From Fragilaria crotonensis (lineage: Eukaryota > Bacillariophyta > Fragilariophyceae > Fragilariales > Fragilariaceae), in assembly GCA_022925895.1 (NCBI GenBank), contig JAKSYS010000533.1:1-43425 (forward strand): a DNA stretch of 43,425 bases. The letters run 5' to 3'. Below, piece by piece: positions 21,326-32,147 of this stretch. The translations under genes were made by a program, and so were the position numbers. The stretch's first letter is position 1. The number at the start of each line of letters is the position of its first letter. The notes under the pieces are model-generated. The model was given only the letters and a program-made list of their open reading frames with translations, was not told the origin of the DNA and did no database searches.

Positions 21326-22825
21326 TCAATTAAATCCGAACATGTGAGAGATGGACTTCCCACTTAACAGCTCAATCATCACCGTGATAGCGAACCCTAT
21401 CATCGCAATGCGTCCATTAATTCTTTCCTTGGTCTGCAATCGTGCTCCTGCCCTAAGACCTTGTTCTGCTCCCACACCCTGAATTCCAGTAAGTCCCAAT
21501 CGCTGATCAAAATCTTGTTCGACACTGCCACAGTTGTTTGCAATACATGCCTCTGTAACTGACTGCGAAGGCTCTGAAAGAGCATCCATTACCATGTCGG
21601 CCATGTCATCTATGAAAGCTGTATCCGTATTCAATGCAGGACATCGGCGCCAGTTTGTTATGCCACTCTCTTCTGCTAACTCCCGGTACTCAATGTCTAT
21701 TTCTTCCAGCGTTTCAATGTGCTCACTGACGAAGCTAATGGGAACAACGACCAAATTTTTGACGCCCTGCGCCCCCAACTCTGGCAATACGTCGTCGGTG
21801 TAAGGTCTAAGCCATTCAATGGGCCCCACTCGAGACTGGTAGCTCAAATGAACCTTCACCCCCTGTTCGGAGCCCGGTAGCGCCTCCGCGATCTTGTCAA
21901 CACATTCTTTAATCTGTTGTTGGTAGGGTCTCAGCCTCAATGTACGACGCTGGTACCCCGTGAGCCGAAAACAGGATGTGACGAGGGCACGGATCATCCC
22001 CGCTTCTGCTAGTCTTCTTCATCAAAACTGTCCAACTCCTTTTGTATCAAAGCAGCCATAGCTTTAACGTAGCCAGGACGATCATACCAGGATGCCACAA
22101 CCGTATGGACCATTTTGCCTGGCCCGAACGTGTCCGAATGTTTGGCGAATTCTTCTTGCAAACCCTTAATGATGAGCCGAGGTCGAGATACTAAATTGCG
22201 GGTAGAGTGGTACGATGACAAGAGCATTGATTTGGTCCTTACGAATTTGATCGAGAGCTTCTTCGGTGAAGGGTTTCCAATAGCGCATGCCAATGTATCC
22301 CTTAACATCTGCACCGTAACGGTCCTTCAAGGACTTGCACAGAAGATCGCGTTGAGCATTCGAATACTTGAGAATGGGCGATCCACCGCCAATCGATTCA
22401 TAGGCAGCTCGTGATTTAGGGGCGCGTCGTTTGGAAATTATGTAAGCAATCAGATTTTGAAGTGGTGCAAGTGGAGCTGGGAGGCGGATGATATCTGGGT
22501 CGGCAAATAAATTGAAGAGGAATCCTGGAGGGACAATGGCATAATGTCAATATTGGTAAATATGAGGCTAAAAATGAAAGCGTCCATCGCTTGTCTACCT
22601 ACCTTCAACGTCATCGCCCGTTTCCGGACCACCAAGGTTGAGTAGCAACACTCCTAATCGAGGTTCGTCCTCAACTTCTAAGGACGGTGTGCCAACAAAC
22701 GGAGTATCAACAGGAAATGCGGTGGCCGCACTAAGTTTTGTTGTTGTCCATTGTGATCCACCCGGTACATTAAAGGATGCACAACATGAGAGTATGCCGA
22801 AGAGCATCATGAATTTCAACGTCAT
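21326..22825 (-). CDS. FECH: Ferrochelatase with C-terminal chlorophyll-binding-like helix
   Basis: Inserts Fe2+ into protoporphyrin IX, the last step of haem synthesis. The Met at 22825 starts [23 protein letters not shown]: signal peptide and a CASF junction, a plastid presequence pattern. Mature blocks: [13 protein letters not shown]; after a 78-nt intron [73 protein letters not shown] (catalytic His); [34 protein letters not shown] (catalytic Glu). The last 30 residues, [21 protein letters not shown], form a membrane helix with the E..NGR.AM.G signature of light-harvesting-like proteins, as in plant and cyanobacterial ferrochelatase. Frame changes near 22177, 22160 and 21926-21934 coincide with runs one base short; another lies near 22005-22015. 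All active residues are present. Confidence 0.93.
22525..22602 (-). other. Ferrochelatase intron (78 nt, phase 1)
   Basis: GTAGGTAG...CTCCAG on the minus strand. Its removal joins GDDVE to [11 protein letters not shown] with intact homology; reading through meets a stop at once. Confidence 0.85.
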
Positions 22826-22920
22826 GGCGGTTCCGATGCGTCTGATCAGTAAATTTCGAGAGTATGCTTGGAAGTTGGAGAGTATTGTACTTGTATCATA
22901 CTTGTGTACCACTTGTACTA

Positions 22921-22951
<31 letters not shown>

Positions 22952-25029
22952 TGGACTCAGGAGTCTGGAGCTCAAGGGCATGCAGGCGACAAGTACTGAG
23001 TACGTTGTACTACTATAGAGCGTGTCGCGACAAGTTATATGATAGGACTATTCACTATTCACACTTGACACCACCCATTGCACTCTGACACTATGTACCT
23101 AGTACTACTACCTACAGCACTACTTGCGCTAGTACGACAAGGTTGTGGAGTACCGTATTATGAACGTACTGGCGTACCCTACTAGCAACGAACAGCAGGA
23201 AACACCAATGAACTTGGAGTTCATGTGGAGTATATATATATTTTATGCATAGGGCGTAGGGGATTTCACAAAACACCATTCAAGTAATTAAGAGCACCTT
23301 AAAAGGTAGCCTTGATTTCTGAAGCAAATCACGTAAATGTGATGTTCCATAACTGTTCATCAGTTTGATGGTTTCTCTTTTCGGCAGTATGAGTCAAACA
23401 TTGCATGTGCAAATGGCAACATTTAAGGCAACCCCAAGAATGTTGTTTGCTTCAATGTGACTTCGAATTCAGTTCTTGACAACCCAAAACGCATCACAAC
23501 TCGAACAGATATCGTGTTCCATTACATGATAGGTAGTACCATCTAGTAGTACAGATCACAAAGTGAAGTAAGATCACTGATAGCAACATTGGTGATTCAT
23601 TTTGATGCCAAATTGATTCTTGGCCATTTTCACAATTTATTGCGCTACAAAAACATGATTGTCCAACATGTCAGCTGGTGAATCTGAGAAGCTGCCACTA
23701 AGCTGATGTTTTGCTTTCAACAGCTCACCTTCCTATTTGTTAAGTTGAGCATTTCATGAACTATAGAAGTGACAAGAGGAGGAAGCAACAGAAAGAAAAG
23801 CAATAGTGGCGGCAGCTGAGGTCACCCTCAGACTCCGACAGCAATTTGAGGCCAAGATGATGATCCAATGGGTGGTGAGGATACAGCATCCTCCACAAAA
23901 CAACAAAATATTCACTCTTTCAATACCCTTGTTTTTAATAGCGAACATCAAAATCACAGCTTGAACCAATTTGCCTTGGCTTCCAACTGGCATGACTTGC
24001 TTCTTCTTTCCAACCTGACACTGCCTGGGGAGTTGATTGAGAACTGGACAAGGTACTCAAAAACAACATAAATGTCAAATGGTCGGCCAAACCTATTCTT
24101 GCAGAACACATGACATGTATCCCTGTGATCTGCAATGCTCCAACCACTTGTAAGCATGTCGGTTGTCTTGTGCATCTCCATGAATTTTTTGACCTCAGAT
24201 TCCATCTCTTATCGATAAGTAATCAAATCACCGCTCCAATCTGGATACAGCCTTCCAACCATTTTTCTGACTCTGCCTTCAAGTAGAGCATTGTCCGACT
24301 CCATCTGCTCCTTGATGAATTGGCAATAGATCTAAAACATGAGGGCCTTGAAGAATTGCTCTTTTCAACATTTTTCGATGCATAAATAAAAGATGTTGTT
24401 CGACAATCATGTCCTCCACATTGGTATAGCCAGGGCCCTGTTTGGTTTTTTTGCATTGTTGATGGGAGAAAGAGCATTTGGAGGTACAGTAGCCATGGCG
24501 AAGGACAGTTGAATTGTGATTGTTTGTGAATTTGATCTTGATTTGCTTGGGGATCAGTCAAACACGTCAAACGAGTGGCCAGCACAAAACCTCAGGTACG
24601 GAATTTGAAATTGAAAATCATTCCCCGCTTACTATTTGAGGTGGCAGCCAAGTTATTTGAAATCTCACAAAGAACTTCTTTGTATGGTTGTGTTGCTACT
24701 GAAGTGTTACACCTGCTGAAACGCGCAGCACATTCTTTGATTGTTCTACCACAACATTCCCTTTCCTGGATGCCAAAATGAACATTCGGCACTCTCACTC
24801 TTCAGGAGACAAGAATTATTTCGTCCACGTTTGCTCTGGTTTGAAGACCAGCCAATGCTAGAACAGAACTAGCAAGCTGTAATTGATGTAGTGTTGACCA
24901 AGGAATCCAATGTTGACAGCTTTGTTGCGACTCTCATTATGATTGCAATACCGCAAAGTTTATTGGTATGTGAAAGCAGCGGATTGAACGTGCCATTCTG
25001 TTTCTGTGCAATATGCATGTCCATGGCTA
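22826..25029. other. Long stretch without recognisable genes
   Basis: The first 400 bp upstream of ferrochelatase is GTAC-rich and should hold its promoter. From about 23200 the DNA becomes AT-rich. Minus-strand fragments near 23950-24200 (SGWSIADHRDTCHVF) and 24600-24790 (QERECCGRTIKECAARFSRC) look protein-like but match no family I know and are under 90 residues. Possible decayed mobile DNA. Confidence 0.4.
22921..22948. repeat. Short tandem repeat, 7-bp unit CTCCGTT, four copies
   Basis: Exact heptamer repeat about 100 bp upstream of the ferrochelatase start. It reads RRTENGE on the minus strand if translated, which is a false N-terminal extension. Confidence 0.85.
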
Positions 25030-25369
25030 CTACCGTATTTCTCGGAATTTTGTACCCCACGGATTCCTGTACCCTTTGCCGAAAATCAATGTACATTTTT
25101 GACCCACTCAACTCAAAAAAGTGAGCCCTTTTAGATCCTTTTGCAGAGCAAATTCTGGCATTTTGCTGAAACGTCAGGTCGTTTGAATTATTCGTGCCGA
25201 AACCTATTTTTACATGTATAACTTCAATGATCAAGTGATAAGTTTAAATGTTTGTTTTCAAGTTTTTCAATGGTTTGCGCATTGGTTTTTTTTCCTCGCC
25301 GGTGACCTGTACCCTTCGGCCATTTTTGATGTACATTTGGGGGGCACAAAATACCGAGAAATACGGTAG
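25030..25369. mobile_element. 340-bp MITE with 29-bp TIRs and TA target duplication
   Basis: The left end 25030-25058 and the complement of the right end 25341-25369 agree at 27 of 29 positions, both starting CTACCGTATTTCTCGG. TA stands directly outside each end (25028-25029 and 25370-25371). The interior has no transposase. Size, TIR and TA are what a Tc1/mariner-derived MITE shows. A second, directly repeated segment (25066-25101 and 25306-25338, CCTGTACCCTT... to ATGTACATTT) lies inside. Confidence 0.85.
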
Positions 25370-26949
25370 TAAGTTGATTGATGAGCTCGAAAATAAATTT
25401 TACCATTAGAAAATCAATGACACCTTCAAATTGAAGCAAGACTTATGTGGAAGCTAGCTATTCAAAATTTTTGATGTTTGCCCCTGCTTTGTATATGTAC
25501 CAGTATTTAACAAACAGATATTGATTCTTCTGTGCAAAGGAGAGGAGGGCTTTGGTGTGCCTTCAATACCTACGCTGCTAGAAGTTCAATATTCAATGTC
25601 TGTTATCATTCTTCTGTAATCCAATTTCTCAGGACATGAAGGTGAAAACACATATTCTTTCAACTTGACCTATTATTATGATAGAATTTCCTTGCAATTG
25701 CCCACAGATGCCCTTTGTTGCTTGTTGTCTTGAACCTGCTGTTTTATGCAGATTTATTCCAGGAATAAATATACAATTCTCTTGTGGTACCCAAATTGCA
25801 AGTCATGGTCTTAATGGCTGAAGAATCCCCTAGTTTTGACATCTGCATCCTTCAGTTGGTGCTTGCAGTTTGCAACATATTTTTTGTAAGATGATTGTTG
25901 GTTGCATTTGTCCCAAGATGTTTTGACGGTCATTGATGTTCTTCATCTTCACTTGCATCCATGTTGTTGCCCTACGCGCAAAGTAATCAGTTTGTAATTT
26001 ACGTTGTTGCTAGTTTTTAAAGGGTTAATAGTTGTAGCTTATAAAAAGTTATGAGACTAGTTTTTAAAACAAGAGAGCAGTCCCATCCCTGATGGGATTG
26101 AACTGTTCTCTTTTGTTGATCTAGGAGACTCAGTGAGTCTCTAGTAGGAGTTGTCAACCAGTTCTCATTCTACTGCTGTACAGTTGTACTGTTGTCCAGG
26201 ATCAGTGCTCTACTGTTGCACTGTACGATTGCATTACTTGTCTACCGGTATATCCAAGTACTATACATGGCCATTGTATTGTTGTGCTGGTTACTAGTAA
26301 TTGTAGTATACTGTATGGCACCACGCTAAGGGCACGTGCGGTGTGCTGCAGTTGTTACCAGCAGCAATTGCAGTGCATGTATTGGAGAGAAATCATGTGC
26401 TGTACACCAAGGATGCAAGGCAGGAGGGGGTCTTGCTCTTGTTCTGGATATAACAAGGACTTTTGTTGCTATATCTATCACTCGTCCATTTTTCCAAGCT
26501 TAGTTCATCAACAAATGATGTGACAATGCATCCTGGATTGAGTCTAGAGTCAAGTAGCTACTGTAAGTGGCAATGCTGGTAGCTGACGACATTAATGATC
26601 ACATTTTTGGTCCAACAGAAAAAGTTAGAAAAGAACATTCAAAATCATCTTCCTGTTTCTTATGTTATTCACCACTCACAAAAACCTCTCATTTTGCACC
26701 AATTTGAATGACCTGCTGACCTTTTCAGTTGAAAACCAGATTGTCCCGATGCAAAACGGCATGGCGGTGTTTCTTTGTGGCGGATGTTGTACATAAGATT
26801 CCGTCCAGATTTTGTCCTTGTTGTTGGAGCTTATACTCTTCTGATGGAGTTAAAGTTCTGCAATTTACGGGCGGGACTCTAACTTGCTGTGTACCCTGCC
26901 TTACTGAGTGCCCTTCCCACCACACCTGTACAAGTATCTTCCGTTGAAG
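25370..26949. other. AT-rich stretch without recognisable genes
   Basis: No family-level homology seen. Contains a hairpin at 26083-26121 and a nearby palindrome GAGACTCAGTGAGTCTC (26125-26141). It ends where the GC-rich retroelement fragment begins. Confidence 0.45.
26083..26121. repeat. Imperfect hairpin followed by a palindrome
   Basis: AGAGAGCAGT..CCATC and GATGG..ACTGTTCTCT pair around a CCT loop with a few mismatches. Four bases on, GAGACTCAGTGAGTCTC is self-complementary about a central G. Could be a terminator-like or LTR-derived structure; no partner copy seen. Confidence 0.5.
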
Positions 26950-27042
26950 TTGCTTGCCGGAATGCCCAAGACGCCAGAGGCAGAGGAGGGCGGGGAGAGT
27001 AGCTAAAGGGATTGAGGGTGGGGTTAACCAGGCCCGAGGCAA
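26725..27042 (-). other. Small open frame downstream of the recombinase fragment
   Basis: 105 codons open on the minus strand, stop at 26725. Its first third overlaps the retroelement in a wrong frame. The remainder (WWEGHSVRQGTQQVRV, RTLTPSEEYKLQQQGQNLDG, TTSATKKHRHAVLHRDN) looks protein-like but is not recognised. It may belong to the 3' end of the retroelement or be chance. Confidence 0.25.
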
Positions 27043-28805
27043 TGGCCACGACCGCCCTGGAGCATAGCGGCGGAAAGGCCGGTCATAACGGGTTGGGCCT
27101 GGACCTGGAGGTAGCGGTAGCTAGAGCTCCTCAGAGCGCCACCGGCCGACCATTCTGATTTTGTTGCAGGGGACGCCCGCGCATATCAAAGCCATGGCAC
27201 CGCCGGCGCGGGTGGAGCGGGCTTGGCGGCGGTGAAGGAGGGGTCGGGGGTAGAGAGCCAGCGTGGATCAAAGGAGGGTGAGGAGGTCCTGCGCAGGTAA
27301 GTGCCATAATCGAGAAGCATCATCGGCCATCGCGTTCGCCGAGCCTGCAATGTGCAAGTACGTGGGCACGTAACGGTAATAGCGATGGTGGAGGGATTGG
27401 CGGCGTAAGAGATATGCCCGCGAGCCAAGGGACGTGGCAGAGCCTTTCAAGACCAGGCTAACGAGGCGACATTCTTGTCAGTTGCAGTTTAGAGCATGCA
27501 CTCGGCAACCCGCAATGTGGTTTGCAAGCACATCTTTGTGAGCAATGATGGCCGTGAGCTCCGAATCGGAAATCGAAATGGTGCCGTCGGGGTTATCAGC
27601 GGTCACCAGCCAGCATGCGCTGGACGGCAAAGGGGAAAGGCATGTGCAACAAAGTGGGCGGAAAAGCCTTGCCATCACCATTGTGGAACCACACACCCCC
27701 CCCCACGCCGAGGCCGCTGGCGTCACTGGCGCCGAGGAAGTGGGGTTCACGGGGGTGCAACTCCTGGAGGCAATTGGGTCGGTTGTGTAGCATGTTGGGC
27801 AGGGTCTTGAAGTCTGCTGCTAAGTTGCGTACGCATGCTGTGATGAGGACCGGATTGCTGGTGGGGGAGGATTGGAGAGACTGTTGTAGGATGGAGAACA
27901 GGCCTAGGGATCCCGGATCCCGGCAAAGCAGGAGACATAAAGCGCAGCTCCCCTAACACTTTATGCCGAAAGGCCATGGAGACTTGTTTGCAGGGAGGGT
28001 TGAGGTGTTCCAACAATTCATAATGGCGCTCGAGCCGGCGGTGCGGCGGCAATAGCAGGGTTCTGGCCTGCGTATCCAGATCCCAACCCAAAATACGTGT
28101 CCTTGTGCTCCAAGAGGTGTATGCATCTCCTTGATGGACGCGTGTTCTTTTTGGCAGGCAGGATCACCCTTTTCAAAAGGGCGTAGGTCATCATCGATGG
28201 ATGACAACGTATGGCGCAGGGCACGGCCGTTTTGCGACGCCGTTAGTGCCATGCTGAGCAGGAAATTGTCTACATAGACGTCCACGTTCGCTACCGGCGG
28301 CCGTCCATGCTTGTGCCGTTGCATGTCATGGACCGTCGGCCGCATAATTGGCCTGTCCTCAAGGATGTCGGGTAAAGGTGTTGCGGCAGCGGCCTCCAAC
28401 TGACACATCGCACTACTGTGGGCGGGTCGCTCGACGGGTGAGAGGCGGCGCCGTTCCTGGACATGTCGCAAATTGTTTCTGTGAGCACGCAGAAATTCGG
28501 CGGGGATTCCACCCAGCCCATTGGTAGGGCTAATGGGAATGCCACCAACCGAGGTGTACCCGGAGAAGTCAGCAAAATGACTCCTAACTTAGGGATGTCG
28601 CGGACGTTAACCCAAGCGCGGTAGAACCTGTCCGCAATGTCTATTGTGGCCAGATAAACCGGTCCATACTGTGGGTTGCTCTTGACTACTGTGCGGACAA
28701 CCCGCTGAAGCGCCCGGCCAAATTGCATGGCCTCCTTCGGCACGAGGGAATGGTTTCGCTTTCACCGCCGTGTAACTGTACAAGTCGACAATAAGACGAG
28801 CGACA
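26950..28805 (-). mobile_element. Tyrosine-recombinase (DIRS-type) retroelement fragment
   Basis: GC-rich block on the minus strand. RT motifs: VPKEAMQFGRALQRVV, PVYLATIDIADRFYRAWV (motif A), LALPMGWVESPPNF (motif B), VDVYVDNFLLSMAL (motif C, YVDN instead of YVDD). Then LGWDLDTQARTLLLPPHR and RNase H pieces GASDASGLGVGGGVW and ISISDSELTAIIAH. A conserved closing segment YLHIAGSANAMADDASRLWHL follows. After about 110 nt comes the C-terminal part of a tyrosine recombinase: RAGGAMALICAG, KIRMVGRWRSEEL and YRYLQVQAQPVMTGLSAAML, with the GRWRS block and a Tyr in the right place. The N-terminal and central recombinase are deleted and frames change often. The 5' part of the element is missing where it abuts the copia element. 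Confidence 0.78.
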
Positions 28806-29677
28806 AAGGTGTTGTCATTGATTCTGTCAATTTGAACTCCAAGAAAATCAGAGATATCTCCTTCAACAGTGAGATTGAGCTCCACTGCCTTCATTTCTTG
28901 AATGATATCATCCAATTCTTGTGGATCTGGTCCAGCCAAGATGGAATCATCAGTATAGAGGACAAACACTGACTTGCCTTTGTAGAATAGGCATTCATCA
29001 ATCTCACTTGGAATGAATTCAACCTCCTTGAGCTTGTTGACCAGATGCTGGTTCCAAACCCTGCCTGCTTGCTTCTGACCAAATAGGTTCTTCTTGAGCT
29101 TGAGGACATAGTCTTGACCATCATCTTGAACCTCAAAGCCTTTTGGGATGGCCATGTAGAGCTGACACTCCACATCTGCTTGAGTATAGGCCAACACAAA
29201 ATCAATTTGCTTGGTGTACCACCCATGAATCAATGTAGTGATGAGCACCATCCTGATTGCTGCCCATGATGCCACAGGTGAGAAGGTCTCCCAATAGTTG
29301 ACTCCTTCCTCTTGCTTGGAGCCATCAATGTTGAGCCTTGCCTTCCATTTGTAGACTTCCCTGGTTGCAATTCGGCGCTTACGCTTCATGGCCCACACTG
29401 CTGGAAGAATCTTGGTTCCTGGAGGGACTGATGACCTTGGGACCAACTCCCAAACTTGGTTTCGGTGTGACTCTTGACCTCCTTCTCCATTGCCTTGATG
29501 AATTCGCGCGATCTGGCTCCTCATGGCCTCATGGTAGTACATCGTGTCGGGATCTGCGGAGGCGGCGAACGCCAGCATGGGATGCTGCTCTCCCTCAATG
29601 TCCACCCACTCTTTGATAGCTTCAAAGGCCACATAATAAGGAAGCTTGTCCTCCAACTTGGCTTCAAAGTTGTGCAC
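28806..29677 (-). CDS. copia-2 reverse transcriptase (truncated)
   Basis: RT of the Ty1/copia type: VWELVPRSSVPPGTKIL, AVWAMKRKR, KWKARLNIDGSKQ, YWETFSPVASWAAIRMVL, TKQIDFVLAYTQADVE (motif A Asp), YMAIPKGF, LKKNLFGQKQAGRVW, DECLFYKG and VLYTDDSILAG (catalytic YTDD). The last copia words are DFLGVQIDRINDNTF. Past about 28805 the same frame runs on into the neighbouring retroelement as far as 28607. The region 29678-29800 links integrase to RT and is interrupted by a frame change. Catalytic residues of the polymerase are intact, but RNase H is gone. Confidence 0.87.
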
Positions 29678-29802
29678 ACATCAAAGACCTTGGATCCTGC
29701 CTTGCTGGAAGGTTCATCAGAGACTTTTGTTGATGCAGCCTGGGATCTTGTCAAGTCTTGGGACCTCCTGAGTTGGACAGGAAGTTCTTCACCTTGTTCT
29801 CC

Positions 29803-31112
29803 TCAGAAACTGGAAGTGGTGTTTGAGATGCTTGAGCTTCTCCTCATTGACCGATTCTCCAGGTTCCAGATCAAATTCCATGAAGGGGACACCATGTTGC
29901 ACACCTTGAGCTTGAGCTGATTGCTTGATGCCTTGAAGCCTGGAAGGTGATGAGGCCTTGAATCCACAAAGCTTCTGCCATTCTGATGGAGGAGACAGGT
30001 TGCCAAGGACTGCCTGACTGTCTCAAACTTGGGATCAAATGTGACATGAAACTGAGGAGAGACATGGCCAGTCTTGAGGTTGAGAACAAGAGCCACACTG
30101 CGGGCATGCTGCATGGACATGCCAAGGTAGACTCCCATGCGAGCTCTGACCTCCCACTTGGGCAATTTTTGGCCAGATTGCATCTTGTTGTCAAGGACGA
30201 ACACAGGACATCCAAAAGGTTGAATATGATTCAGATTTGGAGTGACTTCAGACCTTGCAAACAACTCAAAAGGAGACTTGTGATCCTCTCTTCCAATTGT
30301 TGGTGTAGAGTTGTGAACTTCATTGGCCACTCTGAGAGCATAAGGCCAGAGATGTGCATCAATAGCCTTGGGCCACCTGTGCTGAGCATGAATCAACATA
30401 GTTCTTGCTTGGTCTTGCAAAGTCCTGATCCTTCTTTCTGCAACAGCATTCTGAAAATGTGCATTGACTCCACAGAAAGTGATTGTCTGACCTGCTTCCT
30501 TGACAGCTGCCATGAACTTGTTCTCTGCAAACCTGCCATTGTCAGCTTGATAACTCTTGACTTGGACCTTGAACTTGGAAGCATACCTCTCAAAGGCCAG
30601 CTTTGCTTCAAGAGTTTCATCTGCATTGGTTGACTTCTGAAGGTGGATGTAGGACAAACCACTGAAGTGATCCACAAAGATTGTTGCCACCTTGTACCTT
30701 TTCTTGGTGAGCCAACCCTTGATTTGGGCAATGAGCCCTGGAGTGCTGGACTCCAACTGATCGATGCTGATGCACTGTCCCGGCTCAGAGGCTGTTCGAA
30801 GTTTTCCACCTTGTTGACCACCCTTTGGTTTGGTTCTCCATGGTCTTCTGGTGGCCTTTCCATACAAGCAGCTGGTGCAAGTTGGAACTTGGCACTTGGC
30901 CAACTTCTTCGGGAGCAAACCGCGCTTGGCCATGCTTTGCATTTTGGCTGCCGACATATGATTCGACTTGTGATGCCAGCGAAGGAACTCTGCGGCAGGG
31001 TTCTCATGAACAGCAGTGTCCTCTTCGTCTTCAATGACGACTGGCAAGTCGGTGCGGTCAGTAGCATCAAGGTCAAATGAGACTGGTGTATTTGGAGGCT
31101 GGCTCCAATCCA
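29803..31112 (-). CDS. copia-2 integrase
   Basis: Retroviral-type integrase that inserts the cDNA. The N-terminal zinc module is HHKSNHMS with CQVPTCTSCLYGKATRRPWRTK (HHCC). The catalytic core has Asp in CISIDQLESSTPG, Asp in YQADNGRFAENKF and Glu in NAVAERRIRTLQDQAR. Typical following text is HRWPKAIDAHLWPYAL, NSTPTIGRE and FGCPVFVLDN. DDE residues are all present. Near 30000 the homology moves to another frame (GNLSPPSEWQKLCGFKASS). It is joined to protease by a frame change at the CCCC run 31113-31116, where one more base restores the reading. Confidence 0.88.
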
Positions 31113-32135
31113 CCCCTGTTGTAGAGCATCAGGTGCTTCTGGTTGAGGAGCTTGTCCTTCAAAGTCTTCATTTTCATCATCAGGGATGAGATGGGTGACC
31201 ATTGAGATGATAGGATCATCCTCATCCTGTTCCACTTCACACATGTTGCAGAATGTGGAGAAAGCCTTGTAGCTTGGAGCAGTGTACATGGTTGCAATGT
31301 TGCCACTGCCCTTGGTCAGCCTCACTGTCTTGGTGTGCTGTCTTTGAGCCCAGTGAAGTTGAATGCAGTCATGGTATGTTGAACACCATGTGCCTCTTGG
31401 CAAAGGCTTGAAGTCTTGGGCAGTCTGGGCCCAGTGCTGTGGAGATAACAGCTTTGAAGGTGAATCCTTGACATAGAGTCCATTGGGAATGACAATGTCA
31501 TGAGTGACTCCATCATCATCTTCAATTGACCACTTGATGGTCCCTGAGTAGATGTCAGCCAATGTGCCACCCAACCCTTGAGGCTCTTGTTGACCTTCTT
31601 GAGAGGGTGATGAAGTCTCTTTGTCATTAGAGATGCAATAGGAAGCACAGTTGTCAATCCTGATTGCCTTGGCATCAGTGTCAAACCTGGCCACTTCATC
31701 TTGATGGGCGTGCTTGGCCTTCATTGCAATGATTGCAGTCAGGCATTCCAGTTGACTGAAATGTTTCCTTGATTGATTTCCCTTTGGGGGAACCCATTGT
31801 CGCTTGAGGCGCTTGAAATTTCGCCCAGAGCTTTGTGGTCTCACGCGCTTTTGAGGGCGCATGACCACTCGGCGGTTGAAGATCCATGTTGGTGCCTTGA
31901 GTCTTGTGGTCTGAGTTGAGGATGTATCGCGCATCCATGACTTAACATACTCAGAAACTGTGACTGGTTGTGCCTTCCATGCCCTGGCCTTCAAGAACTG
32001 GTTTGAAGTGGAAGTAACCCACACTTGGATCTTCTGGACAATGGCACTCATGAGATGGTAGAGGAAGCTGAAAACTGCAGTCAGCTTTCCCTGCCACCAA
32101 TTGAGAATCCATGGCCCAATGAACACGCAGTCCAT
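31113..32135 (-). CDS. copia-2 protease and linker
   Basis: Aspartic protease part of the polyprotein. The active site reads IDNCASYCISND: DNCAS replaces the usual DSG/DTG triad, a form I associate with diatom copia lineages. It is followed by a GGTLADIYSGTIKW strand and DIVIPNGLYVKDSPSKLLSPQHWAQ, the usual end of copia protease. The first 150 codons are basic and not recognised. It lies directly after gag (stop at 32148), in a different frame, so pol may need frameshifting or an indel correction. Confidence 0.8.
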
Positions 32136-32147
32136 TGGGCATCCCCA

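Noticed and set aside
22826..22981. Upstream in-frame start of ferrochelatase at 22981
   Set aside because: The added residues translate the CTCCGTT tandem repeat and would bury the signal peptide that begins at 22825.
26125..26141. Palindrome plus hairpin as a pre-miRNA or riboswitch
   Set aside because: Arms are too short and imperfect and there is no conserved core; simple inverted repeats are frequent in this DNA.
29986..31080. Plus-strand open frames of 215 and 145 codons
   Set aside because: Antisense shadows of the copia-2 integrase, whose catalytic motifs are clear on the other strand.
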